Numbered from the stretch's first letter, positions 38,778-47,086 are shown. The stretch is 64,000 nucleotides of DNA from Citrobacter youngae ATCC 29220 (GCF_000155975.1 NZ_GG730299.1:496305-560304); one strand, 5' to 3'. The notes: generated by a model not told the origin, from the letters alone. Numbers and translations are program-made.

Positions 38778-39472
38778 ATCATAACGGAACGCCGCACTGG
38801 CACATGATGCTTTTTTGCAAACCAGAGCAACGTAAACATATTACTGAAATCATGCGACGCTATGCCTTAAAGGAAGATGGCGACGAAAAGGGTGCAGCAG
38901 CAGTAACCGCCTGGGCGTCAACGTGGCGTATCCCGCAATTTAAATCTATTGGACTGCCGACGATGGGGGCATATCGTGAGCTGCGCAAACTGCCTCGCGG
39001 GGTAAGCATTGCTGACGAATTTGATGAGCGAGTCGAGGCTACAAGAGCCGCAGCTGACGAGGGTGAATTTGACCTTTATATCGCGGCGCAGGGTGGGGCG
39101 AACGTACCACGTGATAGTCAGACCGTCCGTGTGGCTCGTAACGTGACTGACGAGGTCAACGCCTACGAAGAGGATATAGAGAGAGTCGTGGGCATCTACG
39201 TTCCGCACTTGGGCTCTGAGCTGATACATGTTACCCGTACAGCCGAATGGCGCATCGTTCCAAAGCTGTTGGCCGTTGAGCCTTTGACTTTAAAAAGCGG
39301 TATTGCCGCGCCTCGGAGTCCTGTCAATAACTGTGGGTTGGGTGGTTTGAACAATGAAATTAAGGTGACGCCTGCTGCCCCGGAGCACAGCACAACGGTA
39401 TTAAATCTGTTGTGTTGTGGTGATTTTAGCAGGAGTGATAATGATATGAAGGTTGGACTCAGCATGTTTTAA
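38748..39472 (+). pseudogene. P2 gpA-like replication initiator fragment (HUH nuclease)
   Basis: The frame resembles the C-terminal half of P2 gpA, the rolling-circle initiator. It has VYGMRVAEPHHNGTPHWHMM with the metal-binding HUH motif, followed by WASTWRIPQFKSIG and AEWRIVPK. The upstream part is missing at the int junction. A further internal deletion seems to lie near EDGDEKGAAAVTAWAS, where P2 gpA carries its two catalytic tyrosines; those are not visible. It is therefore a non-functional remnant. The final 40 residues no longer resemble gpA. Confidence 0.82.
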
Positions 39473-39746
39473 AAAAGATATGTCAAAGATCTAATATACG
39501 AAGTAAAGTAAAATGTTCAGGATGTTTGCAATTGAGCATTGTTAGAGTGACTCAATTGTTAATAATAGGTCTAGGTTGTGGTTTTGATAACTACACCCCT
39601 TCTAGGGAGTGAAGAAATACTAAATGTTTTGTTGTAAGAGTTTTTCTGTGGTTATGGTGGGTTATTGGGGGCGGTTGTGATAAAATTATATCTAAAGGGC
39701 TCAGTCATTATTAACCTGAGCCATCTTGGAGTGTTAGGTTACTTCT
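39473..39746. other. AT-rich stretch with a terminator after the nuclease-like gene
   Basis: No gene is visible between the gpA remnant and the convergent 693-residue gene. A hairpin GGCTCAG / CTGAGCC at 39698-39723 lies 24 bp past the stop of the latter and probably terminates it. Confidence 0.55.
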
Positions 39747-41828
39747 TTACTTTCTAGGTAATGTTTCATCTATTGATTTCTTTATTAATTCAGGAGATGC
39801 TCCACATAACTCAGCTAGTTGCTCAATGCCAAGGTTTTGTTGATTCAATAAAATGTCAATGTTGTTTGGGTTTATATTGATGTAACTTTTTCCATGTAAA
39901 TTATTTTGTATAGAAGTAACTTCACAAAAGCAAAGGTATAATATTTTGATGATCCCACAAACGCCTTTAGGATTCAAAAAGAAAAATAAGTGAGGTATTT
40001 GTTGGTTTATTATTTGTGCGTAATCTCTAATTTCTTTAATCTCATAAAGCTCCGGATCATGATCATAACCATTAAATGATAAATCAATCTTGCCTTGGAA
40101 GTACCTCATTGCCGATTTTGATGAAATTGCGAGATCAAAAAAAACCAAGAGTTTCGAGATGTCTTTTTTTTCAACTTCAGACCTTTCTATAATAATGTGG
40201 GTATCGATTTCTGGTGCGGAAAAAACATCCCCTTGATCAAAAAATGATATTTCACTAATCATTTCTGCTATTAGTGATTCATTATTATTAATATAACTAG
40301 CTAATGACAAGTCGGCTGATTTTACGGTTTTCCATCTTTCGTCTCGTAATGTATATAGAACTTCTTTTTCGGTCCCGTTGAAACAAAAGCTTCTATATGA
40401 CAGGCCAGAATCCTCAAGAATATCAATGTCTCGTTCATCACGGCCCCCCCAAGTTACTGTGAATAATAATTTTTGTAGGTCTCCACTGTAATATGTATCA
40501 ATGATTTCTTTAAAATTTTTTCTGATACCATTATCTTGTAAGAAACCAAAGTATTCTTTTAAAATCACTCCATCTTTTTCTTTTACAGTCAAGAAATATG
40601 ATGGAAGATGATTATAATCTTCATTTTTTAAAAAGTAGTATAAAGAAAATATTCCTGAGCAAGGGAAGGATAATTTAAATTCAACAATGTGACTCGGGTG
40701 GTTTTTTTCAATTTCGTTAATGATTTTTACTAAATGCCCTTTCCAAACAGGGTTTAAAGCAAGGACGGTTTCAATATCGTCTTTTAATGAACTAAGATGT
40801 GCTTTGTTATTTGTTTCAATGTTTCTCATCAATAGCTGGTCAGAATTTCCGCTATAACCACAGACTTCAGATAATATTATTTCATCTGTAAGTAATTTAT
40901 TTCTGCTGAAATGCCCATTTCTAATTATTTTTTCTTTTTGAATGTTATGATTATTCATAATGGACAGGATTTTAGCAGGGTATCCTATTTCAAAATCATC
41001 ATAATCTATATTGTGGCTTTCCATTGCATTTTCGTGAAGATATGCTAACCGTTCATCTTCATCCATATCTTCTGCGAAGCTAAAAATATCATCGAGTTCT
41101 TCGGGGGTATGATCCTTTGATTGTATCATGGAAATATATTCTTTGGTTGTTCTGGCTTGAATGGATACAATCACAATATAATCAAATAACTCTTGAGGGA
41201 CGTTTTTTATTGCCCCATGAAAAGATTGTATTATTTTTATTCTTCTCTCTTTTGAAGGTGATGGAATAGGTGTTGTTGCTTTGAAAATAGTTATTATAAA
41301 GTCTAAAGCATTCTTACTGATAAGGTCTTTTTTGATTGTGTCGATTCCATGATATAAACTGTTCTGGTTTTTATACCAGTAAACGTCATACCAAGGAGCT
41401 ATAAATCTACCTTTATTAAAGTTTAAAATACTAATTTTTTCCGAGGTTATTTTCTTTTCGTCTATGTATAAATGCAGTCCTATAATAGAAATGTTTGTTT
41501 CATTAACAAAACGTGAATAAGGAACAAGAAGTTCATCCCACTTTGTTGATGCAATGATAACGCGGATTTCATCATCACGAGCACCAAGGTGAATTTTCAC
41601 ACCTTCAACATATTTTATTACCTCATTAATAGCTTCTCTTGCAGCTTCATTACTCCTTTTCACTTCAATCAGTACATGATGATTATGCTTATCTTTTGCA
41701 TAAATATCTATAAAACTCCTTGTTCCTAAATGATTGGGAATATACTGTTCTTTTTTTAGTAGAACTAAACCTTCTTCCAGAACGGATAAATTTTCGCACA
41801 GAAGGTCTCTAAGTTCTGCTTCCTTCAT
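39747..41828 (-). CDS. Large protein with N-terminal NucS-like PD-(D/E)XK nuclease region; candidate defence gene
   Basis: The open frame encodes 693 residues. The N-terminal 150 residues look like a NucS/DUF91-type restriction-endonuclease fold: RSFIDIYAKDKHNHHVLIEV then KRS, giving aspartate 41 and the pair glutamate 55 / lysine 57 of a PD-(D/E)XK site. The remaining 540 residues match no family I recognise; no Walker motif, signal peptide or membrane helix is evident. I preferred the ATG at 41828 because GGAG stands at the right distance; an ATG four codons upstream is also open. The gene is far more AT-rich than its surroundings and occupies the tin/old accessory position between gene A and cos. 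Defence is inferred from this position. Confidence 0.72.
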   Translation of the reverse strand: MKEAELRDLLCENLSVLEEGLVLLKKEQYIPNHLGTRSFIDIYAKDKHNHHVLIEVKRSNEAAREAINEVIKYVEGVKIHLGARDDEIRVIIASTKWDELLVPYSRFVNETNISIIGLHLYIDEKKITSEKISILNFNKGRFIAPWYDVYWYKNQNSLYHGIDTIKKDLISKNALDFIITIFKATTPIPSPSKERRIKIIQSFHGAIKNVPQELFDYIVIVSIQARTTKEYISMIQSKDHTPEELDDIFSFAEDMDEDERLAYLHENAMESHNIDYDDFEIGYPAKILSIMNNHNIQKEKIIRNGHFSRNKLLTDEIILSEVCGYSGNSDQLLMRNIETNNKAHLSSLKDDIETVLALNPVWKGHLVKIINEIEKNHPSHIVEFKLSFPCSGIFSLYYFLKNEDYNHLPSYFLTVKEKDGVILKEYFGFLQDNGIRKNFKEIIDTYYSGDLQKLLFTVTWGGRDERDIDILEDSGLSYRSFCFNGTEKEVLYTLRDERWKTVKSADLSLASYINNNESLIAEMISEISFFDQGDVFSAPEIDTHIIIERSEVEKKDISKLLVFFDLAISSKSAMRYFQGKIDLSFNGYDHDPELYEIKEIRDYAQIINQQIPHLFFFLNPKGVCGIIKILYLCFCEVTSIQNNLHGKSYININPNNIDILLNQQNLGIEQLAELCGASPELIKKSIDETLPRK

Positions 41829-41840
41829 AGTTATCTCCAT

Positions 41841-42230
41841 TTATTATATGATTTATATACGAATTACTCTGATTTCAGAGCAGATTTTGTGATCAAATCA
41901 TTATCCAGTTTAATATTTTTGTCATGCACTTTTATGCATTAAAATGCATGATAATTTTTGTTAGCATAAACGCCACTTTATGCAGCCTGACCGCGAGCAA
42001 AGTTAACTAATTCACCTGCATTAAAACCAACCCATCAAGCGGGCAGGCGAGGCGGGGATAGCACTGCGCGCCAGAGGCGGTGACAGCATTTAATTTAATG
42101 CGTCTGTGGGCGTCGTGACGCCGCTGTCATGTTGCAAGTCTGCGATGGTTTCGCGATGAGATTGGATTGCGTGTGGTGGGGCTGAGGCTGTCAGGGATGA
42201 GGCCGCCCGGAGGCGGCGATTTTTGCGGGG
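41841..42230. other. Intergenic region with promoter area and phage cos end
   Basis: The first 150 bp are AT-rich and likely carry the promoter of the nuclease-like gene (they include direct TGCATT-type repeats near 41925-41950). GC-rich phage sequence with the cos site follows. A hairpin at about 42201-42218 (GCCGCCCGGAGGCGGC) followed by T residues on the plus strand lies just beyond the Q stop. No gene is seen. Confidence 0.6.
42046..42064. mobile_element. P2-type cos site
   Basis: The 19-bp sequence GGCGAGGCGGGGATAGCAC differs at one base from the P2/P4 cohesive end as I recall it (GGCGAGGCGGGGAAAGCAC). It lies where P2 has cos, between the accessory locus and gene Q. The flanking CACTGCGCGCCAG also looks like P2. 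Confidence 0.82.
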
Positions 42231-43242
42231 TTATTCTGATTCGAGACTGTAATATTTAAAGCGGATCACCTCCATCCCGAGCCAGTCGTTAATCTCTTTA
42301 AAGCGCTCCTGCAGCGGGGTCAGTTCGTTACGCACAAACACGCGCGCCACCTTCTCAACATCCCCCATTGAGCCAATATTTTCCGGCTTGCCGCCCATGA
42401 GCTGGAACGGTACACGGTGCGCATCGAGCAGGTCAGCAGCGCTCACCTTTTTGATATTGAAAAAGTCATCTTTCGTGGCGACCTCACTCAGCGGCACTAT
42501 CTTGATGCCATCCGGTTTCCCGTTGGGTGCGTAGAAAAACAGGTTATTAAAATTCCCGAGTCCCTTTGAATCACGCATCGCAGAACGCAGCGACTCGACG
42601 TCGGTGCTGCTTTGTGCCGCGTCGGTGACGTACATGATGTAACCCGCGTGCGCGCCATTCTGGTAATACTTGCGACGAAACAGGGTGGCGGATTCATTCA
42701 GCCAGGCGGAATTGAGTGCGCTGAGGTAGGCATGCCGTAAAGCTCCTGATTGATGTCAGGCTCGAGCAGATGAAACACCGATCTAGGGGCAAACTGGTGC
42801 GGCTTCGTGAAATTTTGAATATACCAGTAGGAATCCTCTTCCACCCCGCGCCGAGTATATTTGGCCGGGGAGGTGTCAAGCCTGATAATTTTATCGGTAA
42901 CGCTTTTACGCGCTTCTAGGAAGGCATTGCCGAATACAAGAAAATCTAGTACAAAGCGGCTGAAATCCTGACGCGACAGGAGCGGGTGCGGGATGTAGGT
43001 GCTCGTCAGAATATTTCGTTTCACGTAAATCGGCGAGCTGTGATGCAAGGCGGTGCGCAGGCTTGCTGCCAGAGCAGAGAAGTTGACCGGCGGCTCGTAC
43101 CACTTCCCGTTATTGATGCACTCGACATAATCGAGGATGTCGCGGCGATCCAGAACGGCGGAGGGCTCACCAAAGGTGAACGCCTCTATTTTTTGCGGTG
43201 CGCTGGCGGTTGTTGTTGCGGTTTTTTCTGATGTTTTTTCAT
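42231..43242 (-). pseudogene. P2 gpQ-like portal protein, frameshifted
   Basis: Nearly the whole portal gene can be read across three frames. It starts MKKHQKK at 43242, then shifts near 43190 into the frame with EAFTFGEPSAVLDRRD and HHSSPIYVKRNILTSTYIPH. It shifts again near 42725 into the frame LSALNSAWLNESATLFRRKY, and ends VFVRNELTPLQERFKEINDW...YYSLESE at 42231. Full-length P2 portal is about 344 residues, matching the total span. Two single-base indels inactivate it. Confidence 0.88.
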
Positions 43243-43243
43243 G

Positions 43244-43925
43244 TCAGTTAATATCCAGAATTGACGTTGAATGCATACCGCTACCGGCGGAAAGTGGCTC
43301 GTTTAACAGGGCGTGCATGGTGGCCCATGCGATGTCTGCGTGGCTGGCCTCTTCGCTGCGGCTGGCTTCATAGGTGGAGCTGCGCCCGCTGCTGGTCATG
43401 GTTTTACGGATAGCCATAAATGACTGTGTGATGTCGGTTGCACCGGCGTCGTATTTCAGACAACCGTGTCTGATGGTGTCTTTCGCTTTCAGCACCATCG
43501 GGGTTTTCATTTCCGGCGTGTAGCGAATGGCTCACGCCGCCGGGAAAAACGAGCGCACGAGCTGGTAAACACCCTGGCCGATGTCGGTCGCATCGATACC
43601 GATATACTCGACGCAGTATTTCTCGGTCAGCTCGCGGATGGCCTCGGCCTGTGTCGCAAAGTCCATGCCTCTCCACTGATGACGCTCAAGAATGCGGAAC
43701 TTGCCACCGGCAACCAGTGGCGGAGCCAGTACCGCACAGCCTGCGCTGTCGCCGGTGTGTGACGGGTCATAGCCAATCCACGCCGGACGCCAGTTAAACG
43801 GACGATCGGAAAACGGCTCGAAGTCTTCCCATTCTTCCATCGCATCGACCATGCAGCGCTGCAGCTCCTCGACCCGAAAACGCGGGCTGATAATCTGGTC
43901 ACGTCTGCCAGTGAATGGGCGGGAG
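43244..43925 (-). pseudogene. P2 gpP-like terminase ATPase, C-terminal fragment with a stop
   Basis: The C-terminal about 225 residues of the large terminase subunit are present (P2 gpP is about 590). An in-frame TGA at 43531-43533 splits them: upstream ISPRFRVEELQRCMVD and IGYDPSHTGDSAGCAVLAPP with the nuclease-site aspartates, downstream MKTPMVLKAKDTIRHGC to the end HSTSILDIN. The stop replaces an arginine codon position in P2. The 5' two thirds are deleted at a junction with gene D around 43925. Confidence 0.86.
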
Positions 43926-43932
43926 GGCTGGC

Positions 43933-44179
43933 ATGATGATAACGGGAATGAATATTCAGGCCGGAGCGCGTGTTGCCCCTGCGTATATACTCACGCTGGA
44001 CGGGGCGGATATCACGCAGAATTTCAGCGACCGGCTTACCGGTCCGACCATCGCGGATTCGAGGCTGACCAGCTCGATATCGCGCTCGATGATACTGACG
44101 GGCTGATCGAGTTGCCGCCGTGCGGGGCATCACTGACGCTGTGGCTGGGCTGGCAGGGCTCCGCGCTGGTCAACAAGGG
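43933..44179 (+). pseudogene. P2 gpD-like tail protein, 5' fragment
   Basis: The first about 80 residues of the late-control/tail protein gpD are recognisable: MMITGMNIQAGARVAPAYIL and TLDGADITQNFSDRLTG. A frameshift near 44043 then leads to GFEADQLDIALDDTDGLIEL and WLGWQGSALVNKG. The rest is deleted at the junction with ogr. The start codon is preserved, immediately after the deletion that ends in gene P. Confidence 0.85.
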
Positions 44180-44395
44180 GAGTTTCACTGCCCGAAATGC
44201 CATTACGCCGCTCACGCCCGCACGAGTCGCTATTTTTCTGATACCACAAAAGAGCGGTATCATCAGTGCACAAATATCAATTGCAGTTGCACTTTCGTCA
44301 CGACAGAAACAGTCGAACGCTACATTGTGAAGCCCGGAGAAGTCACCCCGGCTTTGCCTTACCCAACGTCGACAGGTCAGCAACAAATTGCCTGA
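44180..44395 (+). pseudogene. ogr: Ogr/Delta-family late-gene activator without its start codon
   Basis: The frame reads FHCPKCHYAAHARTSRYF, TTKERYHQCTNINCSCTF and ERYIVKPGEV, covering the full zinc-binding Ogr protein (four cysteines, about 72 residues) from residue 2 to the end. The normal ATG is replaced by GAG because a deletion joined gene D to ogr in a shared GAGTTTCAC-like sequence. An in-frame GTG at 44120 could give a 91-residue fusion, but gpD itself is read in another frame. P2-family Ogr activates late promoters; function here is doubtful. Confidence 0.85.
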
Positions 44396-44403
44396 ATGTA
44401 AAC

Positions 44404-44431
44404 AAGAAGCCCCGAAAAATTCGGGGCTTCT
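44404..44431 (+). terminator. Terminator after ogr
   Basis: The hairpin AGAAGCCCCGA / TCGGGGCTTCT lies 9 bp after the ogr stop, with short A and T runs on the two sides. Confidence 0.8.
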
Positions 44432-44523
44432 CTGTGCTATGACCCACATGACTTACAGCAAAGTGATGAGTGCTGGTATCTGAGGTTCATCGAGAGAAAA
44501 TAAATTGCAGTGGATTAGTCGTG

Positions 44524-45129
44524 CTATTTCCATTCTTTCCACTCAACATTTCCATCGTCATCTCTGTAAAATTCCATTCCTGATTCAAGATCAAGAAACA
44601 TACCATCGCCTAAATCTATAACTGTCTCAACCTGATTACCGGAAAAATATCGATCACTCGTAAGATTCAAACTACTTGGAGGAGTTGCTTGCGGTTGCGT
44701 ATCCCAGCCTGATAAATCCAGAGTAGGTACCAAATTTGGAACAAACAGCCGATACACCGAATCAATACATTGAAATCGGCTTAGGCTATTAGTCAAATTG
44801 TCGTAATACACTGAGGAAGGATAGCGTTGTTCAATGAAACATTCGACTAACTCACTCATTTCGATAGGGTTTAGGCGAAAGCATTCGCTTTTGCTACCTG
44901 TACTAAAGTGATTTTGCCTCTCAATATCTTGCATATTTTCTAAGTGATTCAAGAGATCGGATTCAATTTTGTGAACATCACCATTGATTATATTATAAGC
45001 AGTGAAAATGAAATATCCTGGTCTCTGTGAAGAGGTATGGCGGGTATGTAGGCCAAGTGTTGTTTTACCAACTTTTGACCATTGATGATCATCAGTATCG
45101 GCACCAACATATATCCAATTATTGCTCAT
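44524..45129 (-). CDS. GIY-YIG-like (MUG113/T5orf172-type) cargo protein
   Basis: A 201-residue protein whose N terminus resembles the compact GIY-YIG nuclease fold: WIYVGADTDDHQWSKVGKTT, then the arginine segment LHTRHTSSQRPGYFIF, and a glutamate in DVHKIESDLLNHL. The C-terminal half has no match that I recognise and ends acidic and aromatic (DDDGNVEWKEWK). It is AT-rich, open and intact, and lies between ogr and attR, a common moron position. Its role is unknown; nuclease activity is inferred from the motif order. Confidence 0.65.
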   Translation of the reverse strand: MSNNWIYVGADTDDHQWSKVGKTTLGLHTRHTSSQRPGYFIFTAYNIINGDVHKIESDLLNHLENMQDIERQNHFSTGSKSECFRLNPIEMSELVECFIEQRYPSSVYYDNLTNSLSRFQCIDSVYRLFVPNLVPTLDLSGWDTQPQATPPSSLNLTSDRYFSGNQVETVIDLGDGMFLDLESGMEFYRDDDGNVEWKEWK

Positions 45130-45431
45130 ATAACATCTTACTCTTGTATGGAATAGTTAGCTGAATTTTATCATTTGGCCTGAACCATTATAGGGTGCTG
45201 GGTTTAAAATGTGAGCAATGGTGCAAATAGACAACCTTAACTCGTTAAGAAACTGTTGTGTGCGATAAGCCTCTGTGTTGCGGGTTGAATCATACATTTG
45301 CTTGCGAGAGAAACCACTTCTTCGTCAGGTCATTATTAACACAAAGCCCCGCATTGCGGGGCTTCACGTATCGATGTGGTCAATGTGTGGACATTGGAAG
45401 AAATAAATCCATTTATTTCAGTAGATTACAC
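45130..45431. other. Prophage end before attR
   Basis: About 300 bp with no gene. A clear hairpin AAGCCCCGC / GCGGGGCTT at 45344-45364 is a likely terminator. The promoter of the GIY-YIG-like gene should lie in the first 80 bp. Confidence 0.55.
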
Positions 45432-45453
45432 GCAAAAAATAAGCCTGCGTAAG
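45432..45453. mobile_element. attR of the P2-like prophage remnant
   Basis: Exact 22-bp repeat of attL, continuing here through GGAGATT as the 27-bp P2-type core. It coincides with the terminator half of cyaR, so integration leaves the sRNA whole. Confidence 0.85.
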
Positions 45454-45519
45454 GGAGATTACGCAGGCTAAGGAGGTGGTTCCTGGTACAGCTAGCATTT
45501 ATGGGTTATGTTTTTCAGC
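45434..45519 (-). ncRNA. cyaR: CyaR small regulatory RNA
   Basis: The minus strand reads GCTGAAAAACATAACCCATA at its 5' end, then AGGAACCACCTCCTTAGCCT with the exposed anti-Shine-Dalgarno loop, and ends in a GC hairpin with a T run, matching E. coli CyaR (RyeE) almost base for base over about 86 nt. CyaR is a CRP-activated, Hfq-dependent repressor of ompX, luxS, nadE and others. The prophage core overlaps its terminator. Confidence 0.95.
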
Positions 45520-45526
45520 GGGTGGG

Positions 45527-45568
45527 ATAATACCCTCAATAAACGAAACGGTATGTGATCGATTTCTA
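45527..45568 (-). promoter_or_regulatory. cyaR promoter with class II CRP site
   Basis: A -10 box TATTAT (45527-45532 on the complement) lies 7 bp before the RNA start at 45519. A CRP half-site TGTGA (45554-45558 on the plus strand) belongs to a site centred about 42 bp upstream, the class II position. CRP activation of cyaR is established; the boxes were assigned by eye. Confidence 0.7.
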
Positions 45569-45604
45569 AGAATCTTCCGATCGCTGAAAAATAACCGTAA
45601 TTAA

Positions 45605-46966
45605 CTACTTAGCATGCGGGTTGCGCGTCGACTCACCGGCAAAATTACGCATCAGCAACGCATAATTCAGATCGATATCCTCAGGTACAGGCATCCACAC
45701 GGTATAGCCATCGCCCGGCGCAACCGGCATGGCTTCGCCTTTGGCGTTTTCCATCTGCTCAAGGGTAAAGTTGATGTTGCCCTGTGGGGTCATCAACTCC
45801 AGACTGTCGCCGACGGTGAATTTGTTTTTCACCAGCACGGCCGCTAATTCGCCCTTACGTTCACCGGTGAATTCGCCAACAAACTGCTGACGCTCGGACA
45901 CAGAAAAACCGTATTCGTAGTTTTGATAGTCGTCATGCGTATGGCGACGCAGGAACCCCTCGGTGTAGCCGCGGTGCGCCAGGCCTTCCAGCGTTTCCAG
46001 CAGTTGCGGGTCGAATGGTTTACCGGCGGCGGCATCATCAATGGCTTTACGATAGACCTGCGCGGTGCGTGCGCAGTAATAATATGATTTGGTACGGCCT
46101 TCAATCTTCAGCGAATGCACGCCCATCTGAGTCAGGCGTTCAACGTGGGCAATAGCACGCAAATCCTTTGAGTTCATGATGTAAGTGCCGTGTTCGTCTT
46201 CGAACGCGGTCATGTACTCACCCGGGCGCTGGGCTTCTTCAATCATAAAGACTTTATCTGTGGGCGCGCCGATACCCAGCGTGGGTTCAACGTTTTGTAC
46301 CGGGATCGGCTCGTACTTATGCACAATATTGCCGACCACGTCCTCTTTGCCTTCCTGCACGTTGTATTCCCAGCGGCAGGCATTGGTACAGGTGCCCTGG
46401 TTTGGGTCACGCTTGTTGATGTAGCCAGAGAGCAGGCAGCGTCCGGAGTAGGCCATGCACAGGGCGCCGTGAACGAAGATCTCAATCTCCATATCGGGTA
46501 CCTGGGTGCGGATTTCTTCGATTTCTTCCAGCGACAGTTCGCGAGACAGGATCACGCGGGTCAGCCCCATCTGCTTCCAGAATTTCACCGTCGCCCAGTT
46601 TACGGCGTTAGCCTGCACGGACAGGTGAATGTCCATGTCAGGGAAGTTCTCGCGCACCAGCATTATCAGACCAGGATCCGACATGATCAGCGCATCCGGC
46701 CCCATTTCCACCACCGGTTTCAGATCGCGAATAAAGGTTTTCAGCTTGGCGTTGTGCGGGGCGATGTTAACCACCACATAGAATTTTTTACCCAATTCAT
46801 GGGCTTCATTAATGCCGAGCTGCAGGTTTTCGTGATTGAATTCGTTGTTGCGTACGCGCAGAGAGTAGCGCGGTTGGCCCGCATAGACAGCGTCTGCGCC
46901 ATAGGCGAAAGCGTAACGCATATTTTTCAGCGTTCCCGCCGGGGAAAGGAGTTCCGGTTTAAACAT
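45605..46966 (-). CDS. trhP: U32-family tRNA hydroxylation protein TrhP (YegQ)
   Basis: A 453-residue peptidase-U32-family protein needed, with prephenate-derived input, for ho5U34 formation in some tRNAs. The N terminus reads MFKPELLSPAGTLKNMRYAF, and the Fe-S cysteines lie in ALCMAYSGRCLLSGYINKRD and QGTCTNACRW, plus a later YYYCARTAQ. Length and ends agree with E. coli YegQ. It is transcribed towards cyaR, as in E. coli. Confidence 0.94.
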   Translation of the reverse strand: MFKPELLSPAGTLKNMRYAFAYGADAVYAGQPRYSLRVRNNEFNHENLQLGINEAHELGKKFYVVVNIAPHNAKLKTFIRDLKPVVEMGPDALIMSDPGLIMLVRENFPDMDIHLSVQANAVNWATVKFWKQMGLTRVILSRELSLEEIEEIRTQVPDMEIEIFVHGALCMAYSGRCLLSGYINKRDPNQGTCTNACRWEYNVQEGKEDVVGNIVHKYEPIPVQNVEPTLGIGAPTDKVFMIEEAQRPGEYMTAFEDEHGTYIMNSKDLRAIAHVERLTQMGVHSLKIEGRTKSYYYCARTAQVYRKAIDDAAAGKPFDPQLLETLEGLAHRGYTEGFLRRHTHDDYQNYEYGFSVSERQQFVGEFTGERKGELAAVLVKNKFTVGDSLELMTPQGNINFTLEQMENAKGEAMPVAPGDGYTVWMPVPEDIDLNYALLMRNFAGESTRNPHAK

Positions 46967-47086
46967 AATTTTCTCGTTCTGATGACAGGTCAGACTCGCC
47001 TCACTTAATGAGGCGGTTAGGGGAGTGCCCCCATATTAAGGGCGGGCATTGTAGCGCTGTGCGAAGATGCAGTAAACCTTGTGGGC

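Larger units (their letters stand above)
38312..45453. mobile_element. Decayed P2-family prophage (about 7.1 kb) in cyaR
   Basis: Direct repeats bound an element whose gene order is exactly that of an integrated P2: int, A, accessory locus, cos, Q, P, D, ogr. Two large deletions explain the size: one from within int to within A, and one from within P to within D. All recognisable phage genes are broken by frameshifts, stops or deletion junctions. Two non-phage genes remain open, one in the tin/old position and one between ogr and attR. P2 location I, the cyaR/ogrK site, is the known preferred attachment site in E. coli. Confidence 0.88.

Noticed and set aside
46190-47008. 272-codon frame opposite trhP (yegQ)
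   Set aside because: Shadow frame without homology, covering the well-conserved Fe-S protein on the other strand.
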